A stretch of 64,000 bases of DNA from Phycisphaerae bacterium. Lineage in GTDB: Bacteria; Planctomycetota; Phycisphaerae; Phycisphaerales; UBA1924. The translations under genes and the position numbers were made by a program. A model generated the notes under the pieces. The model ran no database searches, was not told where the DNA came from, and worked only from the letters and a program-made list of their open reading frames with translations. Of the stretch, positions 28,376 through 35,835 are shown piece by piece (positions within the stretch are counted from its first letter, which is position 1; each line of letters starts with the position of its first letter). The DNA is taken from assembly GCA_014192545.1 (NCBI GenBank), contig BJHL01000001.1, positions 482,380 to 546,379 on the forward strand, written 5' to 3'.

Positions 28376-29740
28376 TTACTTGATGGGGTTGGCGGTGGCT
28401 ACGGGGGTGGCGGCGAGGCTTCGGAGGGACTCGGTGATTTGGGTGGCGGCTTCGTCGCTGGTTTCGCCAGAGATGGTGAGGCGAATGATGCCTTCGCGAT
28501 CGATGACGATGGTGGTGGGATAGACGGCGACGTCGTAGAGCTTGGCGACTTCGTCGGCGTTGATGAGGTGGGTGTATTTGTTACCAGCGGCGGCGAGTTC
28601 GCTGGCGGCGTTGGCGTTGTCGCGCTCGCGGACGCTCAGGGCGTAGAGCTTGACATCACCTGCAGCGGTCGCGGCGGGGGCGAGCTTGGTGTGCCAGTCT
28701 TTGCAGGGCAGGCACCAACTGCCGAAGAACTGGAGGACGACCGCGGAGCCTTTGAGATCGCTGAGTTTGACTTTTTCGCCTGCGGGCGTGGAGAGTTCAA
28801 AGTCGGCGGCGGCTTTGGGGCCGGCGGGGATGGGGTCGCCTTGGGGCGTGACGGGATCGCGCGCGGGCTTGACGGGCTCGGTGGGAGGCGTGCTCATCGG
28901 GTTGGGTTCGACGAGCGGGGATTTTTCTTCGACGGGTGTAACCTGTCGCTGCACGACGGCGGGGCGTTCTTCCTTGAAGCCTTCGGGCACGTCGACCTTG
29001 ATCATGTCTTCGTTGATGTCCGGGGGCGTGTTGCGGTCGACGCGGACGTTGCTGAGTTCGACGCGAACGATGCCTTCGGTCATGCCGGTTGATTGGACTT
29101 CGCGCATGCGGGGCAGGCCATCGCTGCGGGCGAAGGCCCAGCGGACGGGGCGCTTGTTGCGATCGGTGATGAGAACCACATCGCAGACTTCGCCGGCGAT
29201 GGTCTTTTCACCTTCGAGCGTGAACTCGGCGAGCGCGAGTTCGGCGGAGAAGGGTGAGGCGCTGAAGGCTTCGCTCATGCGGGCGTTCATGGCGGAGGCG
29301 ACACCTGGACCGAGCAGACCTTTGCCGGCTTTTTCTTCGACTTTCTTGTCGGCGAACTTCACGAGCTCGATGCTGCCTGACTTCCAGGCAACGTCGAGTT
29401 GCTGCTCGGCTTTGTCTTTGGTGAAGGTGCCTTTGGCGCGGCTGATCCAGCCAGCGTGCAGCGAGCCAGCGAGGCGAAGCTGCGTGATGCTCAGGGTCAT
29501 GTCGTGCGTGTAGTTGGCGAGCATGCTGGTGGCGGGGCCTGTGCCAGCTTTGTCGAGCACGGTCAATTTGGCGTCGTACATGATGCCTTGGACTTTGGCG
29601 ACTTCGTCGGCGGCGCGTTGGAAGGCGGCTTTGCCGTCGGTTGCGGGTGCGGTCGCGGCGGCTTCTTGGTGTGCGATGGCGGGCAGGCCAGCGGCGGCGA
29701 AGAGTGACAAGGCGAGGATGAGAGCACGCGGGGTGAGCAT
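28376..29740 (-). CDS. Secreted protein with a C-terminal TlpA/ResA-like thioredoxin domain
   Basis: 454 residues. The signal peptide is LILALSLFAAAGLPAIAHQE. Residues about 30-260 form a domain resembling DUF2092/LolA-type outer-membrane-lipoprotein folds (FTLEGEKTIAGEVCDVVLIT), a common pairing in planctomycetes. A Pro/Thr/Glu-rich linker at about 270-310 leads to a thioredoxin fold with FFGSWCLPCKDW (redox CxxC) and the cis-Pro segment VAVYPTTIVIDREG. It is probably an extracytoplasmic thiol oxidoreductase; the partner is unknown. Confidence 0.85.
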   Translation of the reverse strand: MLTPRALILALSLFAAAGLPAIAHQEAAATAPATDGKAAFQRAADEVAKVQGIMYDAKLTVLDKAGTGPATSMLANYTHDMTLSITQLRLAGSLHAGWISRAKGTFTKDKAEQQLDVAWKSGSIELVKFADKKVEEKAGKGLLGPGVASAMNARMSEAFSASPFSAELALAEFTLEGEKTIAGEVCDVVLITDRNKRPVRWAFARSDGLPRMREVQSTGMTEGIVRVELSNVRVDRNTPPDINEDMIKVDVPEGFKEERPAVVQRQVTPVEEKSPLVEPNPMSTPPTEPVKPARDPVTPQGDPIPAGPKAAADFELSTPAGEKVKLSDLKGSAVVLQFFGSWCLPCKDWHTKLAPAATAAGDVKLYALSVRERDNANAASELAAAGNKYTHLINADEVAKLYDVAVYPTTIVIDREGIIRLTISGETSDEAATQITESLRSLAATPVATANPIK

Positions 29741-29832
29741 GGGCGATCCTTTGGCAGAGACTTGTTGGGACGGGCCGCGAGTGCGCGGCGGGTTGACGTG
29801 AGACTTGTGACTGTAACGGGCAAACTTTGGTT

Positions 29833-30711
29833 TTATTCTTTGGGTTCGATGTCGCTGGAGGGCGCAGGCGGGGTTGGCGGTGCGGCTCCGCGGCCCAGCA
29901 GTTGGGCGAGGGCTGCGCCGGGGTTGTCTTGACGCATCAAGTGTTCGCCGACGAGGGCGATGCGAACACCCTGCTTGCGAAGTCGGAGCAGGTCGCCGGC
30001 GGTTTTGATGCCTGATTCACTAACAAGTATCGAACGATCTTCGACGAGTTCGGTGAGGCGCAGGGTGTGGTTGAGATCGACCTGCATGCTGGAAAGGTCG
30101 CGATTGTTGATGCCCAAGAGGCCGTAACTGGCGTGGGGGAAGCCCACGTGCGGGCGGACGCGCAGGAGATTGTCGAGACTGTGGACCTCGAGCAGCACGG
30201 TGAGCTGGAGCTGCTGGGCGAGGATTTGCATATCGACGATTTCGGCTTCCGTGAGGCATTCGGCGATGAGCAGCACAGCATCGGCACCGGCGGCGCGGCT
30301 TTCCCAGAGTTGGAACGGGTCAATCAGGAAGTCTTTGCGGAGAACTGGGAGCGATACCCGATCCTTGATTCTCTGGATGTATGACAAGTGGCCGCCAAAG
30401 AAACGTTCGTCGGTCAAGCAGGAAATCGCTGCTGCGCCGTTGCGTGCGTATTGGTCGGCGAAGTCTTCGGGTACGAAGTCTGAGGTGTCGTACGAAGGGC
30501 GAATCCAGCCGGCGCTGGGGCTCTTACGCTTGACTTCAGCGATGATGGCGGTGTGCTGCGTGTTGGCGTGCCGGGTAACGGCAGCGAAGAAGTTTCTGGG
30601 CGGCTCTTGCTGTGCGACGAGTGCTTCGAGTTCGCCAAATGCGATTGCTTCTTTGGCGCGAGCGATTTCCTCGCGCTTATGGGCGACGATGACCGCGAGG
30701 GTTTCAGGCAT
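29833..30711 (-). CDS. trpC: Indole-3-glycerol phosphate synthase TrpC
   Basis: 292 residues from the ATG at 30711. Catalytic and ligand motifs of the TIM barrel: IIAEVKRKSPSAG, AISCLTDERFFGG, LPVLRKDFLIDPFQ, LLIAECL, LLEVHSLDNLLR, LLGINNRDLSSMQVD and ILVSESGIK. It closes the indole ring in tryptophan synthesis. The Pro-rich tail after GEHLMR is longer than usual. The trp neighbours are absent. Its start codon overlaps, in the opposite direction, the proposed start codon of the CPBP gene (CATG at 30709-30712). Confidence 0.95.
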   Translation of the reverse strand: MPETLAVIVAHKREEIARAKEAIAFGELEALVAQQEPPRNFFAAVTRHANTQHTAIIAEVKRKSPSAGWIRPSYDTSDFVPEDFADQYARNGAAAISCLTDERFFGGHLSYIQRIKDRVSLPVLRKDFLIDPFQLWESRAAGADAVLLIAECLTEAEIVDMQILAQQLQLTVLLEVHSLDNLLRVRPHVGFPHASYGLLGINNRDLSSMQVDLNHTLRLTELVEDRSILVSESGIKTAGDLLRLRKQGVRIALVGEHLMRQDNPGAALAQLLGRGAAPPTPPAPSSDIEPKE

Positions 30712-31729
30712 GTTCTGTGACAAGGCATCGATTCTTGGCAAGCCCGCGGTGTTTGGCATGGGCCTGACACTGTTGTTTGTTGCTCCTGCGCTGGCGCAGG
30801 GAAACGAGGGGACGGTCGATAACGTACGCGATGCGTTGACGCAGGCCGGCACGGCGACCAAGAACGCGGGCGAGAGCTTTTGGGATTTGGTGAAGAGCAA
30901 CCCGTGGAAGTATGGTCACTTGATGGCGGCGGGGCTGGTGGTGGTCATTCTGCTGATTGCAGATGTGATTCGGCCTGGGTCGCTGGAGCGGGCGGGAAAG
31001 CGGAGTGTGGAGCCGCATAATTGTTTGTTGTGGTTTGCGTGCGCGATGATTGTGTATTGCGCCATGCTGCTGGGTGCGGGGCTGATGCAGTTCATCCCGA
31101 CGGAGTATCGCGGCGGCGATGATGCACTGAAGGTGCAGGCATTGCAGCAGGGGCTGACGTATCTGTCGGCGATTGTGACGGGACTGGTGTTGTGCAACTT
31201 GGTGAACGCCGGAAGTAAAGGCGCGGGGCTGACGTTCACGGCGCGGTCGCTGGCGTGGGGAGCGGCGGGACTGATTTGCGCGTGGCCTGTGGTGCAAGCG
31301 GCGGGCATCGGCTTTAGCATGTTGCACGAGTATCGCACGGGAACCGAAATCACGCAGCAGGCGGCGCATCCGACATTGCAATTGCTACTGGATAATCAGA
31401 ACAATCCGTGGGCGTGGAGCATCGCAATTCTCGCGATCATTGGTGCACCAGTTGTCGAAGAGATCATGTATCGCGGGTTTCTGCAAAGCGCGATTTTGAA
31501 GCTGACGGGCAAGCCTTGGCTGTCGATTGTCATTACCTCGGGCTTGTTCATGGGGGCACACATGCTGCCCAACACGAACATTCCGTGGTACAGCGCGGCG
31601 ACGGTGGGCGTGCTGGGGTTGTGCATGGGCATTGCGTTTGAACGCACGAAGGATATCGGGGTGCCGATCACGATGCATGTGTTGTTCAATCTGGCGAATG
31701 TGGTTTTGACGGTGATGTTTGTGAAGTGA
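30710..31729 (+). CDS. CPBP-family intramembrane metalloprotease
   Basis: 339 residues if read from the ATG at 30710 (signal-like MFCDKASILGKPAVFGMGLT, LLFVAPALAQ). A shorter start at 30758 would leave a short but still usable signal peptide. There are about seven further hydrophobic segments. The CPBP/Abi motifs are present: EEIMYRGFLQ (motif 1, two Glu and Arg), LFMGAHM (motif 2, F..xH) and MHVLFNLAN (motif 3, H...N). Family members are Rce1-like proteases, often of unknown substrate, some linked to bacteriocin immunity. GAGGG lies 8 bases before the ATG at 30710, inside trpC. Confidence 0.85.
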   Translation: MFCDKASILGKPAVFGMGLTLLFVAPALAQGNEGTVDNVRDALTQAGTATKNAGESFWDLVKSNPWKYGHLMAAGLVVVILLIADVIRPGSLERAGKRSVEPHNCLLWFACAMIVYCAMLLGAGLMQFIPTEYRGGDDALKVQALQQGLTYLSAIVTGLVLCNLVNAGSKGAGLTFTARSLAWGAAGLICAWPVVQAAGIGFSMLHEYRTGTEITQQAAHPTLQLLLDNQNNPWAWSIAILAIIGAPVVEEIMYRGFLQSAILKLTGKPWLSIVITSGLFMGAHMLPNTNIPWYSAATVGVLGLCMGIAFERTKDIGVPITMHVLFNLANVVLTVMFVK

Positions 31730-31870
31730 GGGCGAAGTACCCGAGTGCGGGAGTACACGAGTATCGCAGCCGCACTTGGGACGCATGTTCGATGGCCCGT
31801 GTCCCGGCGGGCGTATTGTGGTGCGGGTCGTGTTTTCACGCTTGAACTCGCCAAAGGCCGAACCTTCCAC

Positions 31871-32506
31871 ATGCCACCAGTCTTCAGTGAACGCCAATCG
31901 CAGAATCTTGTGCCGCTGGGCGGGTTTGTGGCGTTGTACATGCTCGGCTTTGGCGGCTACGCCCTCTCGCAAGGCAACAAAGAGTTTCTGTTTTACGGCT
32001 TCATCATGCTGGTGCTCATCGGGCTGGTCATGTACATGCACAGCAAGGTGAAGTTCACCATGGCCGTGTTGTGGCTGCTGGCGTTCTGGGGCTTTTTGCA
32101 CATGGCGGGCGGCACCATTCCCATTCCGCGCGAGTGCATGGCGAGCACAGTGCCGCCAGTAGGCACGGGCAACGTGCTCTACAACTTCCGCGCGTTTTCA
32201 TGGACGCCCAAGTACGACCAGTTCGTGCACGCCTTCGGATTCTTCAGCGCAACCCTCGCCGCGTGGGAAGCTCTGCGCGTGAGCACATACAACAACATGC
32301 GGCCCACGTTTGGCGCACTGTTCGCCATCGTCTGCGTCGGCATGGGCCTGGGCGGCCTCAACGAAGTCGTTGAGTTCATCGCCGTGCTGACGATTCCCAA
32401 CACCAACGTGGGCGGCTACGAAAACACCGGCTGGGACCTGGTGAGCAATCTGGTGGGCTGCATCTTCGCGGCGGTGGTGATACCGCTGAGGTCGACGCGG
32501 CGGTGA
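31871..32506 (+). CDS. DUF2238 (YjdF-like) membrane protein
   Basis: 211 residues and six hydrophobic segments, with the conserved features of the family: a helix ending in GFLHMAGG, YDQFVHAFGF, GLGGLNEVVEFIAVL and the C-terminal GGYENTGWDLVSNLVGC. The function of the family is unknown. The ATG at 31871 (MPPVFSERQSQ) is chosen because the upstream frame is not protein-like; there is no good Shine-Dalgarno. C-ending codons are more frequent than in the flanking genes. Confidence 0.8.
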   Translation: MPPVFSERQSQNLVPLGGFVALYMLGFGGYALSQGNKEFLFYGFIMLVLIGLVMYMHSKVKFTMAVLWLLAFWGFLHMAGGTIPIPRECMASTVPPVGTGNVLYNFRAFSWTPKYDQFVHAFGFFSATLAAWEALRVSTYNNMRPTFGALFAIVCVGMGLGGLNEVVEFIAVLTIPNTNVGGYENTGWDLVSNLVGCIFAAVVIPLRSTRR

Positions 32507-32528
32507 GGGGTTTAGTGGGAAGACATAT

Positions 32529-32600
32529 TCACCACGAAGACGCAAAGAGCACAAAGAAAGACAGGTTCACCGCAGAGTCGCGGAGGACGCGGAGGAAGAC
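32529..32600. repeat. CACCACGAAGACGCAAAGAG / CACCGCAGAGTCGCGGAGGA-type repeat
   Basis: Two related phrases of degenerate AAAGA/GGAGGA hexamer-like units. This looks like the CGCAGAG-type intergenic repeat found in many bacteria outside the well-studied groups. The rest of the 32507-32806 gap holds one further palindrome (CCGATCCGCTGC..GCGGGTCGG, 32646-32672) and the repeat at 32703. Confidence 0.6.
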
Positions 32601-32702
32601 ATGGAAGATATTGGGCGGGGCGGCGGAGTGGCGAACAACGTGCCACCGATCCGCTGCTTTGAGCGGGTCGGTGCGGATCGTGAACGGACGATGTAATCAG
32701 TT

Positions 32703-32736
32703 CGCATCGGGCTGCAAAGCTAGCCTTATGGCACGA
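32703..32736. repeat. Degenerate copy of the CGCATCAGGCTGCAAAGCC palindrome
   Basis: Differs at about four positions from the copy at 33327-33360, same orientation. Confidence 0.6.
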
Positions 32737-32806
32737 TAGAGAGTGACGCTATCTTCCGGGCCGGGTGCAGGCCCAGCAACGACACACGCAAGAAGGAGAC
32801 TCCGCC

Positions 32807-33310
32807 GTGCCGAAGAAAAAGCAGACCCTTTGGCTGGTCAAGGACAGTGACAAGGCCATCAACTGGTGTCAGTGCAAACTGAGCGTGGCGGGTCGGTTTC
32901 CGCAGGCGAATTGCCCGTGGTGCGGCTGTGGATGGCTGCTGTCGTGCGCATTCTGTCGCAAGTGCTTCACGTTCGGGCGGTTCGAATGGTTCGACGAGTC
33001 CCTAGAAGCGCTCGCGAAACGGCTGGCGACGGCCGCGAGGGGGCCGCGAGTGGACGATGAAGATGTCACCGAGATGGCCCGGTTCATGGAGTGGGCCGCA
33101 GAGGGGTTTGAGGCGGGCGACCGCGTCGTCGTGATTGACTATCAGCTTTTCCGCGTGGACGAGCATGGGCCCTTCGAGTTTGAGGGGGCGTTTGCGCGTC
33201 ACAAATTGGACGTGTTACCGCAAGTTCGCGAGTTGGAGGAACCGGGGACGCTCGTTGCGACACTCGGCGACATGGAGTACTGGGTGGAGCGCGAGTTGCC
33301 GGATGAGTGA
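32807..33310 (+). CDS. Zinc-ribbon-like protein of unknown function
   Basis: 167 residues. It starts at a GTG at 32807 with AAGGAG 8 bases upstream. The N-terminal part has a dense Cys cluster (WCQCKLS, CPWCGCGWLLSCAFCRKC), most likely binding one or two zinc ions. The remainder is acidic (RVDDEDVTEMARFMEWAAEG; VVVIDYQLFRVDEHGPFEFE) and has no recognised fold. It is flanked on both sides by CGCATCAGG palindromes, so it may belong to a repeat-bounded island. Confidence 0.7.
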   Translation: MPKKKQTLWLVKDSDKAINWCQCKLSVAGRFPQANCPWCGCGWLLSCAFCRKCFTFGRFEWFDESLEALAKRLATAARGPRVDDEDVTEMARFMEWAAEGFEAGDRVVVIDYQLFRVDEHGPFEFEGAFARHKLDVLPQVRELEEPGTLVATLGDMEYWVERELPDE

Positions 33311-33326
33311 GGCGGATGGGGCGGGT

Positions 33327-33360
33327 CGCATCAGGCTGCAAAGCCAGCCTGATGGCACGA
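33327..33360. repeat. 33-bp palindromic element, perfect inverted partner at 35458
   Basis: Bases 33327-33359 are the exact reverse complement of 35458-35490. The element has imperfect arms CATCAGGCT/AGCCTGATG around GCAAAGCC. It sits between the zinc-ribbon gene and the first PEP-CTERM-like gene. Confidence 0.8.
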
Positions 33361-33401
33361 AGACTTGATGCCACCTGCCGAACTGCTGGCGGATTGACAC
33401 A

Positions 33402-33437
33402 AAATTCACTTGACTGGGTGAATTTGCCGGAGATACT
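33402..33437 (+). promoter_or_regulatory. Promoter with an operator-like palindrome over the -35
   Basis: Perfect half sites AAATTCAC (33402-33409) and GTGAATTT (33418-33425) flank TTGACTGG. The TTGACT (33410-33415) can serve as -35, with GATACT 16 bases downstream (33432-33437) as -10. A dimeric repressor bound here would cover the -35. It would drive the gene at 33505. Confidence 0.45.
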
Positions 33438-33477
33438 AGTTTCTCCGCGTGGTGCCAGTGTTGACACCGCTCTGCGG

Positions 33478-33501
33478 TTCGGGCGAGAGCCCGAGGAGAG
33501 A
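33478..33501 (+). promoter_or_regulatory. Leader hairpin with GAGA loop next to the Shine-Dalgarno
   Basis: TCGGGC-GAGA-GCCCGA (stem with a GNRA-type tetraloop) is followed directly by GGAGAGAG, three bases before the ATG at 33505. A similar leader (GGGC-AAGA-GCCC then AAGGAGAGAGAG) precedes the truncated gene at 35403. Confidence 0.5.
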
Positions 33502-33504
33502 GCC

Positions 33505-34440
33505 ATGTCCGTGAAGTCCATCATTAGCGTGGCCGCGATCGCGGCCGTTACCGGTTTGGCGGGCACATCTGCCCTGGCCCAAATCACCATCCCCACCGTC
33601 CCCATCGGCAACCCAGGGAACGCGCCGGACCCGACCACGGGCAACCGGTTCGGTTCGGTGTCGTACACTTATAACATCGGTGCCACCGAGGTGACCAACG
33701 CGCAGTACGCGGCGTTCCTGAACGCCAAGGCCGCGTCGGACCCGTTCGCCCTGTACAACACGAGCATGGCCGGCTCCTTCGGCGGCATCACTCGCTCCGG
33801 CTCAGCGGGGTCGTACACCTACAGCACTGTCAGCGGTCGCGCGAACAACCCCGTGAACTTCGTCTCCTTCTGGGATGCGACGCGCTTCGCCAACTGGCTG
33901 CACAACGGCCAGGGCAGCGGCAACACCGAGACCGGCGCGTACACGCTGACCCCCGGCGGCATCAGCGCCAACACCATCACCCGCAACGCGGGCTGGCGGT
34001 GGGCGGTGACCAGCGAGAACGAGTGGTACAAGGCGGCGTACCACCAGCCCGCCAGCGCGGGCGGCGACAGCGACAACTACTGGCTGTACCCGACCCAAGG
34101 CAACACGATCACGACGGCGCAGGCCAACTACTTCGGCAACGGGATCAACAACACCCTGCCCGTGGGCTCGTACGCAGCCAACTACTACGGCACGTTCGAT
34201 ATGGGTGGCAACGTGTGGGAATGGAACGAGGCGATCATCTTGGGTTCCAACCGCGGCCTTCGGGGCGGGTCGGTCAGCCTCGACGACAGCTCCCTGCGGG
34301 CCGGCACCCGCCCCGACGTCTTCAACCCGTCGGTCGAGGGCAGCTTCGTCGGCTTCCGTGTCGCCGCCATCCCCACCCCCGCCTCCGCCGCCCTGCTCGC
34401 CCTCGCCGGCCTCGTCGCCGCTCGTCGTCGCCGGGCGTGA
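33505..34440 (+). CDS. Secreted SUMF1-fold protein with PEP-CTERM-like anchor
   Basis: 311 residues. Signal peptide SIISVAAIAAVTGLAGTSAL ending AQ. An FGE-sulfatase/SUMF1 domain is shown by YNIGATEVTNAQYAAFLNA, VNFVSFWDATRFANWL, WRWAVTSENEWYKAAYH, YGTFDMGGNVWEWNEAI, RGLRGGSV and SFVGFRVA. The C-terminus PTPASAALLALAGLVAARRR is a planctomycete-type PEP-CTERM sorting signal (Pro motif, helix, basic cluster). The two Cys of true formylglycine-generating enzymes are absent from the mature domain, so a structural or binding role is more likely than catalysis. SD and start are excellent. Confidence 0.88.
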   Translation: MSVKSIISVAAIAAVTGLAGTSALAQITIPTVPIGNPGNAPDPTTGNRFGSVSYTYNIGATEVTNAQYAAFLNAKAASDPFALYNTSMAGSFGGITRSGSAGSYTYSTVSGRANNPVNFVSFWDATRFANWLHNGQGSGNTETGAYTLTPGGISANTITRNAGWRWAVTSENEWYKAAYHQPASAGGDSDNYWLYPTQGNTITTAQANYFGNGINNTLPVGSYAANYYGTFDMGGNVWEWNEAIILGSNRGLRGGSVSLDDSSLRAGTRPDVFNPSVEGSFVGFRVAAIPTPASAALLALAGLVAARRRRA

Positions 34441-34579
34441 GCGGGTTCGACCACCTTCACCTTGACCACCGCGCGGCCGGCCAGTACCGGACCGGCGACT
34501 CCCGTCTATCGCCGCACTCAACTGTCCCCATCCCCCATCCGCCCCGGCCAACGCCGCGGCACACAAGAGAGAGATTCCC

Positions 34580-35251
34580 ATGAAGACCGCCATCCTCCCC
34601 GTCCTTGTCCTCCTCGCCGCCGCGTCCTCCGCGAACGCATGGATCGTCCCGGTGACCCGCCGCAGCGGGATCACCGTCCAGGATTCACTGAACTGGAACC
34701 AGTTCGCCAACTGGGAGTGGATCACCACGAACAACACCCGCTCCGCCTCGACCGCCAACGGCATGGGCGTCGCCCTTTCCTCCAACGGGTGGACACGCCG
34801 CTACCAGCAGGGAAACAACTACTTTGGCGGCTTCGCCGGTGGCGATGCGCTTCTCTACCAGACCGCCTATCCGAGCCATCAGCGCATCGACTTCTCAGAG
34901 CCCGTCCAGGCGTTCACCGTCCAGGTCAGCGCGGGCTTCGGAAGTGGTGGCAATCCCTACGGCGGCCAGTACATCGCCAACGTCCGCGTCTACGACACCC
35001 TGAACAACCTGCTCGCCGACTACAGCAGCCCGACGTGGCGCATGTACGACACATTCGGCGGCATCCTCACGCCTCCGGTCATGGGCGCATTCAGCTCCGA
35101 ACGCAACATCGGACGTGTCGACATTGGTGTCACACTCGGAGGCGGGGGCGGCAGCATGATCAACCGCGTCGACCTGTTCATCCCGGCTCCAGGAACCGCG
35201 GCCGTCCTCGGTCTCGCCGGCCTCGTCGCCGCTCGTCGTCGCCGGGTGTGA
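34580..35251 (+). CDS. Secreted protein with PEP-CTERM-like anchor, unknown function
   Basis: 223 residues. The signal peptide is MKTAILPVLVLLAAASSANA. The mature domain is rich in Asn/Gly/Ser/Trp (GVALSSNGWTRRYQQGNNYF; RIDFSEPVQAFTVQVSAGF) and looks like a beta-sandwich that PEP-CTERM proteins often carry. The C-terminal anchor is PAPGTAAVLGLAGLVAARRR. The 3' end and the 45 bases after the stop are nearly identical to those of the previous gene, so the two ends share a recent origin. Confidence 0.78.
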   Translation: MKTAILPVLVLLAAASSANAWIVPVTRRSGITVQDSLNWNQFANWEWITTNNTRSASTANGMGVALSSNGWTRRYQQGNNYFGGFAGGDALLYQTAYPSHQRIDFSEPVQAFTVQVSAGFGSGGNPYGGQYIANVRVYDTLNNLLADYSSPTWRMYDTFGGILTPPVMGAFSSERNIGRVDIGVTLGGGGGSMINRVDLFIPAPGTAAVLGLAGLVAARRRRV

Positions 35252-35296
35252 GCGGACTCGACCACCTTCGCCTTGACCACCGCGCGGCCGGCCAGC
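35215..35296. repeat. Direct repeat of the 3' end and downstream flank of the PEP-CTERM genes
   Basis: The segment coding LAGLVAARRRR plus the stop and about 45 bases (GACCACCTTCGCCTTGACCA, CCGCGCGGCCGGCCAG) repeats 34404-34485 with few changes. No hairpin with a U-run follows. Confidence 0.75.
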
Positions 35297-35402
35297 GTCG
35301 GCCGCGCGGCTTCACCCCAGCGCGGTCGCGCCGCGACCGCCACGCGCTTCGTGATCGCGGGCCACGCCCGCACGACCCGGGCAAGAGCCCAAGGAGAGAG
35401 AG

Positions 35403-35486
35403 ATGTCCATGACTGCCTGCACCCGCGCCGCCGCGGCTGGTGGCATCACTCTCCCCGCGTGCCATCAGGCTGGCTTTGCAGCCTGA
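35403..35486 (+). pseudogene. Truncated gene: conserved leader and signal start, cut by a palindromic element
   Basis: An ATG at 35403 has the same strong leader as the first PEP-CTERM-like gene (GGGCAAGAGCCC, AAGGAGAGAGAG). It reads MSMTACTRAAAAGGITLPAC, HQAGFAA, stop. The last nine codons and the stop come from the 33-bp palindromic element at 35458-35490. It looks like a third secreted-protein gene of which only the first 19 or so codons remain. Confidence 0.5.
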
Positions 35487-35490
35487 TGCG
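35458..35490. repeat. 33-bp palindromic element, inverted copy of 33327-33359
   Basis: Exact reverse complement of the earlier copy. It terminates the truncated reading frame. Confidence 0.8.
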
Positions 35491-35835
35491 GGGGACGACG
35501 GGAAACAGGGCAGTCACGCTGCGGGTCGAGATGACGGACTCGCGGGTGGCAGGAGCGTGGGTAGAAGGGTGTAGAAGTCGCCGGGGACCGGCGACCTATC
35601 CCGGACCTATCCGGGAACGCCTGCCGCCCGCGATGGGCGGCCTACTTCCCCCACCCCCAACACTTTCACAACAAACCCGCTTGCACCGGCGGCCAGCTTG
35701 TGGTACGCTTTGGGCGGCCCCGGTTGGTTCATGGGTCTGTTATTCCCGCTGCGGGTGTCGTGGCGGCGCAGGTCTCGCGGGCGAACGTGTGTCGCTTGCA
35801 TATCGCAACTACCGCCGGGTTGATGGAGTATTGAG
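35491..35835. other. Gap upstream of ssb
   Basis: 345 bases without a convincing gene. It holds a CTGCCGCCCGCGATGGGCGG palindrome at 35619-35650 (same family as 13355 and 42100) and a direct repeat of CCGGGGACCGGCGACC / CCCGGACCTATCC character just before it. No clear promoter was found for ssb. Confidence 0.5.

Noticed and set aside
33505-34440. True formylglycine-generating enzyme
   Set aside because: The fold matches but the mature domain has no Cys pair, so catalysis of Cys oxidation is unlikely.
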